A DNA stretch of 64,000 nucleotides. It comes from Thalassotalea fonticola. Its GTDB lineage: Bacteria; Pseudomonadota; Gammaproteobacteria; Enterobacterales; Alteromonadaceae. This document shows positions 55,875-64,000 of this stretch, piece by piece (within the stretch, counting starts at the first letter, position 1; every line of letters begins with the position of its first letter). The position numbers were made by a program, and so were the translations under genes. The notes beneath the pieces were generated by a model, which saw nothing but the letters and a program-made list of their open reading frames with translations, ran no database searches and had not been told where the DNA came from. Where the stretch lies: NCBI RefSeq assembly GCF_032911225.1, contig NZ_CP136600.1, positions 2,790,001-2,854,000 of the forward strand, read 5' to 3'.

Positions 55875-56792
55875 TTGTTAAAGACAGCATTTGCTTTTTG
55901 CGTTAGTACGTTACTTTTGGCTTGTGGTGGGTCAGGCGGTAGTGCTTCAGACGACGTTAACCAAGTTGTTGAGCCACAAGAATTTAGTGGTCAATTTATA
56001 GACTACACGGTTGAAGGTTTGCGCTTTAAAACTACGACAAGAGAAGGTTTAACAAATGTTAATGGTGAATTCGTATACCTAGAGTCTGAAACTATTACCT
56101 TTGCAATTGGCGATGTTAATCTGCCAAAAATAAAAGCTAAAAGTATTATTACGCCACTTGATGTTTTTGCCAGTGATGACGTATACCAAGTGCCAGTAAG
56201 TAATTTATTGCGTTTATTACAATCCCTTGATAATGATGGTAATGCTGATAACGGCATTACCATTACCGACAATATCCATGAGTTATTTTCTAATATTACC
56301 TTAGATTTTGCAGCCAACGATTTTGAGCAACAAGCTAATAATTTATTAATGCAAACAACCGGAATTTATCAATCTTTAATTAGTGAATACGATGCCATTT
56401 ATCACTTTAACGAGTCATTAGTTAAGATAGGCGAAGGTAAGCTCACTACTTGTGATAGTGATCACCCAATGGTTGGCTATTCCGGCGCATTTGCAACGTT
56501 TGCCCATGATGTAAGCGGCAATGCCACCATAATAGACAATTGCACTATTGAAATTAGCAACTTTACCTATGATGGTGGTGGCCCGGAAGTTTATATTTAT
56601 GCAGCAAAGAATCATCAATATAGTGGCAATGGGGCATTTATTATCAGTAAAAAGATCACCGGTATTGTGTTTAATGATGAAACGCTAATACTTAAATTAC
56701 CAAATGGAAAATCTCTGGATGATTTAACCGGTATTAGTGTTTGGTGCGTAGATTTTGCTGTGGACTTTGGTAACTTGGAGTTTATGCCATAA
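55875..56792 (+). CDS. DM13-domain lipoprotein
   Basis: 305 residues. TTG start with AGGGG at 55864-55868. Lipobox LLAC (Cys17) followed by GGSGGS. The C-terminal 100 residues match a DM13 domain: VSGNATIIDNCTIEISNF, DGGGPEVYIYA, LPNGKSLDDLTGISVWC and FG near the end. DM13 is proposed to bind redox centres via its Cys. The N-terminal part is uncharacterised. Divergent from the TSP3 lipoprotein. Confidence 0.78.
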   Translation: MLKTAFAFCVSTLLLACGGSGGSASDDVNQVVEPQEFSGQFIDYTVEGLRFKTTTREGLTNVNGEFVYLESETITFAIGDVNLPKIKAKSIITPLDVFASDDVYQVPVSNLLRLLQSLDNDGNADNGITITDNIHELFSNITLDFAANDFEQQANNLLMQTTGIYQSLISEYDAIYHFNESLVKIGEGKLTTCDSDHPMVGYSGAFATFAHDVSGNATIIDNCTIEISNFTYDGGGPEVYIYAAKNHQYSGNGAFIISKKITGIVFNDETLILKLPNGKSLDDLTGISVWCVDFAVDFGNLEFMP

Positions 56793-56845
56793 ACTAAATT
56801 AATGACGAGTTACAATATGAGAACTTTATGATATAGCAGACTTTA

Positions 56846-57040
56846 TTATTCCACTTCTCCCTTGAAGACTCGCAACCGTTTTAAAGTAAAATAAGCTGTA
56901 CTGTAAGTGAAAAATATATATAAGGTTATGAAAAAATAAACCGCGGGAGCATTCTGATATTCAGGGTTATAAGAAAAAGCGAGTAAACCAATAAGTGCAA
57001 AAAGAGCACTAAAAAAGGGGGAATTTAATAAATACTTCAT
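56846..57040 (-). CDS. Small two-helix membrane protein
   Basis: 64 residues with two hydrophobic segments (about 8-24 and 31-53) and a charged C-terminus (LKRLRVFKGEVE). No family recognised. Between the DM13 gene and malic enzyme on the opposite strand. Its ribosome site is weak (GGTAGTG), so it is probable but not certain. Confidence 0.5.
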   Translation of the reverse strand: MKYLLNSPFFSALFALIGLLAFSYNPEYQNAPAVYFFITLYIFFTYSTAYFTLKRLRVFKGEVE

Positions 57041-57135
57041 ACAATCACTACCAGGTTGTCCATGCCCATTAAATTTACCATAGCTTAATTAACTGATTAA
57101 TAAAATAGCCAATATGGTTACATGAACTAAAACAT

Positions 57136-57173
57136 AAAGTTGCTAAGCCCTGTAAACAGGACTTAGCAACTTT
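57136..57173 (-). terminator. Terminator of the malic enzyme gene
   Basis: AAAGTTGCTAAG / CTTAGCAACTTT with inner CCTG / CAGG pairs, one A-C mismatch and a TAAA loop. Confidence 0.85.
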
Positions 57174-57196
57174 GCGAAAATCAAAACGTCATTTGG

Positions 57197-58462
57197 TTAA
57201 GCAAATTCAACACTTTCATCTGCGTAGTTGTAATGCTCTGGCATAGGCAACGCCGCAACGCCAGAGTCTACAGCAGCTTGAGCTACTGCTTTGGCAACGT
57301 TATTACACAACCTTGGATCCATAGGGCGAGGAATAATATAGCCTTTACCAAAACTTAACGACGCTTCACCACTGGCTTTTAAAACGCTTTCTGGCACCTG
57401 TTCTTTGGCCAATGCACGAATTGCGTGTACCGCAGCTAACTTCATTTCATTGTTTATTTTACGCGCCCTTACATCTAGTGCGCCTCTAAAAATAAAAGGA
57501 AAGCATAATACATTATTCACTTGGTTCGGATAATCAGAACGGCCAGTTGCCATAATTAAATCATTTCGAATTGAATGAGCAAGTTCAGGTTTTATTTCAG
57601 GATCTGGATTTGAACAAGCAAATACAATTGGCTTGTCTGCCATTTTTAACAACTGCTGTTTAGAGAGTAAATTAGGTCCTGATACCCCAACAAACACATC
57701 CGCGCCTTCGATTGCGTCATCAAGAGTACGTTTATCGGTATTATTGGCAAATAAAGTTTTGTATTCATTTAGATCGGTTCGGCGAGTGTGCACTACGCCT
57801 TTGGTGTCTAGCATATATATTTTTTCACGCTGAGCACCACATTGAATAAGCAACTCCATACAGGCAATCGCTGCAGCTCCAGCCCCTAAGCAAACAATAG
57901 CGGCATGTTCAATATCTTTACCTTGAATGTCTAACGCATTGAGCATTGCAGCAGCAGTTACTATGGCTGTGCCATGCTGATCATCGTGAAACACTGGAAT
58001 TTTACAGCGTTCCTGTAGGGCTTTCTCAATGATAAAGCAATCCGGCGCTTTGATGTCCTCAAGGTTTATACCACCAAACGTGTCAGCAATACTTGCGACC
58101 GTATTAATGAATTCTTCAGGGGTTTTATGAGTAACTTCTATATCAAACGAATCAATATTGGCAAACCGTTTAAATAATAGAGCCTTACCTTCCATTACAG
58201 GTTTTGATGCCATCGGGCCTAAATTGCCTAACCCTAAAACAGCACTACCATTTGATATAACAGCTACAGTATTGCCTTTGCCGGTATACTTATACACATT
58301 TTCGAAATTATCGGCTATTTCGCGACACGGCTCGGCAACACCCGGACTATAGGCTAACGACAGATCTTCGCTAGTTTCAGCCTTAGTGGTTATTTCAATT
58401 GCTATTTTTCCTGGTTTAGGATGGGCGTGATAATCCAGCGCGCGTTGTTTTAAATCGCTCAT
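57197..58462 (-). CDS. NAD(P)-dependent malic enzyme
   Basis: 421 residues; only the malic enzyme part, without the phosphotransacetylase domain of E. coli MaeB. Marks: [46 protein letters not shown] (nucleotide loop) and [10 protein letters not shown]. It decarboxylates malate to pyruvate. NADP preference is likely by family but not read from a decisive residue. Confidence 0.92.
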   Translation of the reverse strand: MSDLKQRALDYHAHPKPGKIAIEITTKAETSEDLSLAYSPGVAEPCREIADNFENVYKYTGKGNTVAVISNGSAVLGLGNLGPMASKPVMEGKALLFKRFANIDSFDIEVTHKTPEEFINTVASIADTFGGINLEDIKAPDCFIIEKALQERCKIPVFHDDQHGTAIVTAAAMLNALDIQGKDIEHAAIVCLGAGAAAIACMELLIQCGAQREKIYMLDTKGVVHTRRTDLNEYKTLFANNTDKRTLDDAIEGADVFVGVSGPNLLSKQQLLKMADKPIVFACSNPDPEIKPELAHSIRNDLIMATGRSDYPNQVNNVLCFPFIFRGALDVRARKINNEMKLAAVHAIRALAKEQVPESVLKASGEASLSFGKGYIIPRPMDPRLCNNVAKAVAQAAVDSGVAALPMPEHYNYADESVEFA

Positions 58463-58510
58463 AAGTGACCTTTAAATTAATGTAAATGTGTTGATTGGGA
58501 AGTTGATAAT

Positions 58511-58603
58511 ATTGCTCTTAGAAAGAGCAATTTGAAAAATCAGCTACATGTCCAACACAGCTGATTTTAAATGAGCAACTTATGATGACTTCAAAAGTTG
58601 CTC
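58511..58603. terminator. Three consecutive hairpins between tsx-like and malic enzyme genes
   Basis: Inverted repeats ATTGCTCTT (58511-58531), AAAATCAGCT (58536-58568) and GAGCAACTT (58573-58603). The middle one ends in a T tract on the minus strand and is the likeliest tsx-like terminator. Confidence 0.65.
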
Positions 58604-58630
58604 GTTAGGAAAGTTGTATAAACTAATAAA

Positions 58631-59470
58631 TTAGAAGCGCCATACTGCTAAAAATTGGGCAGCATTATCGTCAGTACCATCTTCACCTAGCTTGTTTTGC
58701 CAGTATTGGTATTCAATACCAACAAATAATTGACCAGCTTTATTACCTAACACTTCACCTAAATCTAAACGAATTTGCGGTTGGAATAAAATCCATGATT
58801 CAAGCTCAGTCGTGCCAAAGTTATTAGTTTGTTGACGGCCGTCGATATATTCCAAGTGACCTTCGATGCTCCAGCTTGTTGAACCAATTTTGAAAGGGTA
58901 AGCCCAGGCAAAGTCAACCATGAAGCTTGAATCTTCATCAACAACGGTAAACACTTGAGAAGAGGCACTACCACCACCTTGATGTATATAACTGGTTACA
59001 TCAATTTGAGCAAAGGCAAAGCCAGGTAAATCTAATGAAAATCTAACACCGGGTAATACCCACATACTATCAACTTCAGGCGCGAAGTTAGCACCCGCAA
59101 CAATACCTATGTCCTTAACAGGACCAAACGATAGGTCACTACCGGTAATTGCGCCTAAACTGAAATTTGAATACCATTCACCATAAAACTCGCTACTATC
59201 ATCAACTGGAAAGTTAGCATCATCGTTAACGCTATAACGTAAGTGATCAACGAAGAAAAAGTTATCACCATACTCCCAACCACCAGCATGTTGGAAAGTA
59301 ATAATAGTTGTATCAGCTGTACCACCAGTACCTACTTGCTCTAATTCACCTAAAGCTTGAAGGTGTACTTCTGTATTCCCCCAGATTTCAGCAGAAGCAG
59401 TAGCACTCATTAATGCTGCTGATGCAATTACTGTTGTCGCAACAGTATTAATAATTTTATTCGTTTTCAT
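58631..59470 (-). CDS. Tsx-like outer membrane channel
   Basis: 279 residues. Signal peptide about 1-27 (ATASAE). Alternating beta-strand pattern and C-terminal Phe (VWRF) of outer membrane barrels. WGNTEVHLQAL, AGGWEYGDNFFFVDH and GIEYQYWQNKLG match the Tsx/OmpK nucleoside-channel family. May import nucleosides; it may work with hpt, encoded 1.5 kb away, though not in one operon. Confidence 0.85.
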   Translation of the reverse strand: MKTNKIINTVATTVIASAALMSATASAEIWGNTEVHLQALGELEQVGTGGTADTTIITFQHAGGWEYGDNFFFVDHLRYSVNDDANFPVDDSSEFYGEWYSNFSLGAITGSDLSFGPVKDIGIVAGANFAPEVDSMWVLPGVRFSLDLPGFAFAQIDVTSYIHQGGGSASSQVFTVVDEDSSFMVDFAWAYPFKIGSTSWSIEGHLEYIDGRQQTNNFGTTELESWILFQPQIRLDLGEVLGNKAGQLFVGIEYQYWQNKLGEDGTDDNAAQFLAVWRF

Positions 59471-59774
59471 ATTTTACCCTTACTTTTATTCCAGTTATTA
59501 GTTTCGTTCTATTTTATTTTATAATTATTATCAGTTGTACAAGACTTAAAGTTTTCCAAGAACCATATTGATACTAAATTAAAACATCAACATTTGGTTA
59601 GCATTTAGTTAAATCTGAATTTAAAATTACAAATCTTGACATGCATGTCAACTAATTGTTTTCCACGATGTGGTAAGTGGAATATTCGAATCAGCAAAAC
59701 TTGACACTTGTGACAGGTTTTGCTATCAATTAGATAAGTAATCGTTATTTCAACAAATAAAGGCATAAACAAAA
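59471..59774. other. Divergent regulatory region between Tsx-like and aminotransferase genes
   Basis: 304 bp, AT-rich, no gene. It contains the palindrome described separately at 59636 and a direct repeat TGACA-4 bp-TGACA near 59703. Confidence 0.65.
59636..59651. promoter_or_regulatory. Perfect 16-bp palindrome, candidate operator
   Basis: TTGACATGCATGTCAA is perfectly self-complementary. It lies 124 bp before the aminotransferase start. A dimeric regulator such as a GntR- or LacI-type protein could bind it. Confidence 0.45.
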
Positions 59775-60896
59775 ATGAACTTTCAATCATTTAATCCTCC
59801 ACGCAGGATCTTAATGGGCCCAGGCCCCTCAGACATTAGCCCTGAAGTTTTAGCTTCATTATCAAGACCGGTAATTGGTCATTTAGACCCACTATTTGTT
59901 GGTATGATGGATGAAGTAAAAGCATTACTTCAGTATGCATTTCAAACAACAAATGAATTTACTATTGCACTTTCAGCTCCTGGCTCTGCTGGTATGGAAG
60001 CTTGTTTTGTGAACTTAATAGAAGCTGGTGATAAAGTAATAGTGTGTCGTAATGGCGTATTTGGCGATCGAATGATCCAAAATGTTATCCGCAGTGGTGG
60101 TGAAGCAATTGTGGTTGATTCGCCTTGGGGTCGCGCTGTTGAAGTGGACAAAGTAGAACAAGCATTAATTGCCAATCCAGACGCTAAATGTTTAGCATTT
60201 GTTCACGCCGAAACCTCTACTGGCGCGGTATCTGACGCTAAAACATTGTGTGCTCTAGCGCAACAACACGACTGTTTATCTATTGTTGATGCCGTTACAT
60301 CCCTTGGTGGTATTGAGCTTAAGGTAGATGATTGGGGCATTGACGCCATTTATTCTGGCTCGCAAAAATGTCTATCATGTGTTCCTGGCTTATCTCCTCT
60401 TTCATTTAGTGAAAAAGCAGTAAATGTTATTAAAAACCGCAAGTCGATTGTCCAAAGTTGGTTCTTAGATCAATCTTTAGTAATGAGTTATTGGTCTGGT
60501 GACGGTAAACGTAGCTACCACCACACAGCTCCGGTTAACTCATTATATGGCTTACATGAATCATTAGTACAATTGCAAAACGAAGGCATTGAAAACCGCT
60601 GGGCACGTCATCAAGCGCAGCATGACATGCTTGCTGAGGGCTTAGACAAATTAGGTATTAAATTTATCGTACCTGAAGAAGAACGCCTACCGCAGCTAAA
60701 TGCTATTTATATTCCTGACGGTGTAGATGACGCTAAAGTAAGAAATTACTTATTGAACAAATACAACTTGGAAATTGGCGCTGGTTTAGGCGATTTAGCC
60801 GGTAAAGCTTGGCGTATTGGTCTTATGGGTTATGCTGCTAGAAGCGAAAACGTAGCTTTATGTTTAGCCGCTCTAGAAGATGCATTAAATCAATAA
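59775..60896 (+). CDS. PLP-dependent alanine-glyoxylate/serine aminotransferase family
   Basis: 373 residues, class V aminotransferase. Marks: MGPGPSDISPEVL, SAPGSAGMEA, VHAETSTGA, IVDAVTSLGG and GSQKCLSCVPGLSP (PLP lysine). Members transfer amino groups among serine, alanine and glyoxylate. The substrate cannot be fixed from sequence. hpt follows 52 bp later. Confidence 0.9.
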   Translation: MNFQSFNPPRRILMGPGPSDISPEVLASLSRPVIGHLDPLFVGMMDEVKALLQYAFQTTNEFTIALSAPGSAGMEACFVNLIEAGDKVIVCRNGVFGDRMIQNVIRSGGEAIVVDSPWGRAVEVDKVEQALIANPDAKCLAFVHAETSTGAVSDAKTLCALAQQHDCLSIVDAVTSLGGIELKVDDWGIDAIYSGSQKCLSCVPGLSPLSFSEKAVNVIKNRKSIVQSWFLDQSLVMSYWSGDGKRSYHHTAPVNSLYGLHESLVQLQNEGIENRWARHQAQHDMLAEGLDKLGIKFIVPEEERLPQLNAIYIPDGVDDAKVRNYLLNKYNLEIGAGLGDLAGKAWRIGLMGYAARSENVALCLAALEDALNQ

Positions 60897-60948
60897 ACAA
60901 AGGTTTTAACAATATTTTTCATTATGTGGAATTGATAAAGAAAATAAT

Positions 60949-61488
60949 ATGAAACATGAAATTGAGGTGATGATCTCTGAACAAGAGATCAAAGACCGAG
61001 TCGCTCAATTAGGGCAACAAATAAGCGAATATTATCAAGGCAGTGATAAATTGGTCATGGTCGGTTTGTTACGTGGCTCATTTGTTTTTATGGCCGATTT
61101 AGCAAGAGCAATAAGTGTTAATCATAGCGTTGATTTTATGACTGCTTCAAGTTACGGCAATAACATGGAAAGCTCTCGTGATGTTCATATACTTAAAGAT
61201 CTTGATGATAACATTGAAGGTAAAGATGTATTGCTGGTAGAAGATATTATCGATACAGGCAATACCTTAAGTAAAGTGTTGCAAATTTTGAGCTTGCGAG
61301 AGCCGAATTCGATTCAAATTTGCACATTATTAGACAAACCTACACGTCGTGAAAAAACGGTAGATGTTAAATGGGCAGGCTTTGAAATCCCTGATGAATT
61401 CGTGGTTGGAGTTGGTATTGACTACGCACAGAAATATCGTCACCTCCCCTACATTGGCAAAGTTGTCCCGATAGCATCAGGCACCTAG
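60949..61488 (+). CDS. hpt: Hypoxanthine phosphoribosyltransferase
   Basis: 179 residues. [15 protein letters not shown], the PRPP motif [20 protein letters not shown] and the C-terminal RHLPYIGKV. Salvages hypoxanthine (and guanine) to nucleotides. Ended by a strong terminator. Confidence 0.96.
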   Translation: MKHEIEVMISEQEIKDRVAQLGQQISEYYQGSDKLVMVGLLRGSFVFMADLARAISVNHSVDFMTASSYGNNMESSRDVHILKDLDDNIEGKDVLLVEDIIDTGNTLSKVLQILSLREPNSIQICTLLDKPTRREKTVDVKWAGFEIPDEFVVGVGIDYAQKYRHLPYIGKVVPIASGT

Positions 61489-62111
61489 CTCAATTGAGAA
61501 AAAATTAAATGCTCGCGCATTAAGTAAAAGCCTAAACTGGATTTTCAGTTTAGGCTTTTTTTTAGTAGTCGATTTTAACAAAAAAAAATCATGTATTGCT
61601 CAGAGACAACACCAGAATGCGTTATTCTCAATTCGATTCAGAACCTTCAATTGAGCGGTTCATTGCCGCAAGAAGAAATAGGACACCGTTACTCCTCACT
61701 AGCATAAGCAAGATGACGGCTTCCTTAAACGTGTTGTGGAAAATAAAATGAATTTCTGACTGTCTAAACATGCAAAATCGGAAGTATACGATTGGCAAAA
61801 ACGGCTATACAGCCATTAACCTAATAAAGGAATACTTGATGAAATGGAGGAGTCCATATACTTTGCTGACGTAACGTAGTTATAGAGTTTGTTGTTAGAA
61901 TAGCCTGTTTATTGATCCCTCAACTTACATGAGTATAGTAATTCAAAGAATTAGATGGCCAAATTAACTATGCTACTACACTAAGTTAAACTCATTTTTG
62001 TTATCTCTTATTAATCTTGGCTACCCAAATTTACTTAACAGCTAGTGCAGTTTAAAAGAGTAGTTGAGGCTGTGAATAGGTAGTAATTTAGGACAAAATC
62101 AGCACGTTCAT
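61489..62111. other. Non-coding junction between core genes and sugar-transport genes
   Basis: About 620 bp, containing the hpt terminator and then some 550 bp without a recognisable gene. Short frames exist (one of about 44 codons from 61617), none known. Could be eroded DNA at the edge of an acquired block. Confidence 0.55.
61526..61563 (+). terminator. Terminator of hpt
   Basis: A perfect 14-bp stem AAAAGCCTAAACTG / CAGTTTAGGCTTTT, 6-nt loop, with T residues following. Confidence 0.92.
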
Positions 62112-63485
62112 TCAAGCCTTATAATGCTTTTTTTGAAATCTATGCAAAACCAAAATGGCGAATAAACTGGAAATTGCTGTACCAAGGCTCAGGATATATT
62201 TCATATATTGCAAAGCTGATGGTAATTGTTCACTGCCTTTGCTGGCATCAAAGCCAATTGCGTTCAAGCTCACACCACCAACCAACAAGGCAAACATCAC
62301 ACTTATAGCTGCCATCCAACCATGTAATGCCGCAAAGACACCTTCCCGACGCACTTTGGTATTATCACTATCCTGATTACTTGCTTCGGCAACCAAGGCG
62401 GGAATTATTATGGTCATTGCGGTCCAGATCCCGGCGCAAAGCAGAGGATCCAGTAGCAACAGCCACTGTACTCCGGGAGCAAAGATAAACCATTTGGCAA
62501 TGCCCCCCATTAAAGCCAAGGTAAAGATTACTTTTAATGTCGGCAACTTACCATAAATTCTCGACAGCCGGGATACTATCGGAATATAAACCGCCGCGAT
62601 GATCGCATAGCCCATGGAAAGTACCGCTTTCCATACCGCTCCTTCGCTAATATTGCCGTCGTTCATATAGTACACCAATATATAGTAATCCATCCTTGCA
62701 GCGTAAGCAGCGCAGCCCAGTTGAATAAAAACGATCACAAAGATCAATCGCATCAAAGGTACAGATAGTATCGTCCGAATACTTTGCAAAACAGTAATAC
62801 CTTTCACGCTTTGCCTAACTACAACACTTTTGTCTGGAATAAAAAATGCGGGTAACATACCAACAACTGCAATAACCAATATCGCAATGCTCCAACCCAC
62901 AACTTTAATGCCGACAAATACACTGCTAAAAATGGTTAATGTCGCCAACGGAAATAACCACTGACTCGACATAGAGGCTAGCTTAATAAAGTAGGAGTTT
63001 ATTTCCATCACTTTTATTCGTTCGTTAACATCTCTGGTAATTTCATATGATAACGAGGTTAAGGGCACACTGTAAAAAGGTGATGCCAGATAAAACAATA
63101 ATGAGGTAATAAAAAAGTATAGTAGCTGTGTTTCGCTCGACCAATGCTCAGGTACCATCCAAATCAAACCAAAGAACAGACAATTTAACCAGGCTGCAAC
63201 AACAATAAACGGACGACGACGACCGAACCGACTTTCGCAATTGTCTGATAGCTTACCTGCCCAGGGCGATAAAAATGCAGAAAAAATAATAGGAATGGTT
63301 AGCGCCAGACTAAACAGAAAAGGATCAACACCCAAGGTCATCTGATAAAAAGGAATGGCGAGTAATTCAACGCCCTTATCAACAAAAAATAAACTAAAGA
63401 AGCCGCCGCCCAACGCTAATTTTCTTGCAAGCGTTGGTGCGTTATTTTCACTATTTTTCTTTATCTCTGAGGTTGCTACCGACAC
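62112..63485 (-). CDS. GPH/MFS-type sugar symporter
   Basis: 457 residues, twelve predicted helices. The loop AGKLSDNCESRFGRRRPFI and the N-terminal FFVDKGVELLAIPFYQMTLG match glycoside-pentoside-hexuronide symporters. The stop of the LacI-type regulator upstream is 3 bp before its start, so the two form an operon. The sugar is unknown. Its codon choice looks richer in G/C than the neighbouring core genes. Confidence 0.85.
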   Translation of the reverse strand: MSVATSEIKKNSENNAPTLARKLALGGGFFSLFFVDKGVELLAIPFYQMTLGVDPFLFSLALTIPIIFSAFLSPWAGKLSDNCESRFGRRRPFIVVAAWLNCLFFGLIWMVPEHWSSETQLLYFFITSLLFYLASPFYSVPLTSLSYEITRDVNERIKVMEINSYFIKLASMSSQWLFPLATLTIFSSVFVGIKVVGWSIAILVIAVVGMLPAFFIPDKSVVVRQSVKGITVLQSIRTILSVPLMRLIFVIVFIQLGCAAYAARMDYYILVYYMNDGNISEGAVWKAVLSMGYAIIAAVYIPIVSRLSRIYGKLPTLKVIFTLALMGGIAKWFIFAPGVQWLLLLDPLLCAGIWTAMTIIIPALVAEASNQDSDNTKVRREGVFAALHGWMAAISVMFALLVGGVSLNAIGFDASKGSEQLPSALQYMKYILSLGTAISSLFAILVLHRFQKKHYKA

Positions 63486-63488
63486 GGG

Positions 63489-64000
63489 TTAACTTGCTCT
63501 AGCCTCGATGACAGCAGCCTCGCTTACAGAGTCTCTTTCAACCAGATGGGGCATAAATAAATGGGTACGTACTGATGAGCTAGAATTTTCCGATAATTCA
63601 ATTGCCAATTTGGCAGCATAATTCGCCATTTCTCTTATTGGATAATGCATAGTAGATAGTTCAGGTAGACAAGCGACAGCAATAAGTAAATCATCAAAAC
63701 CGATAACAGAAACATCTTCCGGTACGCGTATACCCTGCGCATTCAATTCATGGATAACACCAATCGCCATATTATCGTTGAAAGCCAGTACCGCTGTATA
63801 TTTCATTCCTTTTTTTAATAAATTACGAACAGCTTCCCTGCCCCCTTCCATATCGGCTGTACTAGCCGATTCGACCATTGAATCAATTAATTTAATACCA
63901 GCATTAGTTAGTGCTGTTCTCACCCCATCAAGGCGGACTTGGGCATCGGTATTGATGTTTTCACGAGTAATAACAGCAATATCGGTATGACCTTTACTGA
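63489..64000 (-). CDS. LacI-family transcriptional regulator, C-terminal part
   Basis: Visible for about 170 residues; the N-terminal helix-turn-helix lies beyond the window. GHTDIAVITREN, VLAFNDNMAIGVIHEL, VPEDVSVIGFDDL and the C-terminal LVERDS are typical of the sugar-binding domain. Probably regulates the transporter 3 bp downstream in response to its sugar. Confidence 0.88.
   Translation of the reverse strand, partial: SKGHTDIAVITRENINTDAQVRLDGVRTALTNAGIKLIDSMVESASTADMEGGREAVRNLLKKGMKYTAVLAFNDNMAIGVIHELNAQGIRVPEDVSVIGFDDLLIAVACLPELSTMHYPIREMANYAAKLAIELSENSSSSVRTHLFMPHLVERDSVSEAAVIEARAS

Noticed and set aside
61617..61751. 44-codon frame (MRYSQFDSEPS) after hpt
   Set aside because: Too short, no recognisable family and no good ribosome site; might be a relic but cannot be supported.

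Overview
The window is an AT-rich chromosomal segment of a Gram-negative gammaproteobacterium, most likely a marine member of the Alteromonadales (Colwellia/Thalassotalea-like). This placement is an inference. It rests on the order thpR-sfsA-dksA-gluQ-pcnB-folK-panB-panC, the prmA-dusB-fis block, the use of PanP instead of PanD beside panBC, Tsx- and YajR-type membrane proteins, and rRNA signature sequences. Most of the window is core genome; accessory genes sit between the conserved blocks.

Layout. 0-20 kb: the end of thpR, a degenerate UbiA-like membrane protein, an MscS-type channel, pepB, maoC-sfsA, then dksA-gluQ and pcnB-folK-panB-panC. PanP follows convergently. Next is an operon of an ABC-2 exporter (YadGH type) with a TrmB-like methyltransferase, then a Gre-like factor, a YajR-type MFS pump, a hotdog thioesterase, a 2OG-Fe(II) oxygenase and pssA.

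20-33.3 kb: two complete rRNA operons in tandem, both on the minus strand. The upstream one (31.1-33.3 kb end) is 16S-tRNA-Ile-tRNA-Ala-23S-5S-tRNA-Tyr. The downstream one is 16S-23S-5S with no spacer tRNA. Each has two sigma70 promoters with exactly 16-bp spacers and a GC-rich discriminator. The two 23S copies differ at base pairs that have changed together.

33.5-47.6 kb: a membrane-anchored RRM protein; purH, an exported methyltransferase, and purD; the prmA / dusB-fis block; gamma-glutamyltransferase; an MmcQ-type protein; two tandem STAS-like paralogues; a periplasmic trypsin-like protease overlapping a membrane FHA protein; pyrE and rph. 47.8-53.4 kb: a thioredoxin-like / Tat-signal subunit / GMC oxidoreductase operon and a secreted unknown lie between rph and yicC, followed by yceH.

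53.5-64 kb: a large lipoprotein with calcium-type TSP3 repeats and a GlyGly-CTERM-like tail, a DM13 lipoprotein, malic enzyme, a Tsx-like porin, an aminotransferase and hpt. A roughly 550-bp non-coding junction then leads to a GPH-type sugar transporter and a LacI-family regulator that runs off the end.

Best candidates for undescribed biology: the protease/FHA pair (43.9-46.1 kb), the exporter/TrmB-like operon (12.9-15.2 kb), the tandem STAS-like proteins (42.8-43.6 kb), the membrane-tethered RRM protein (33.5 kb) and the doubly anchored TSP3 lipoprotein (53.5-55.7 kb). None is proven new from the sequence alone.
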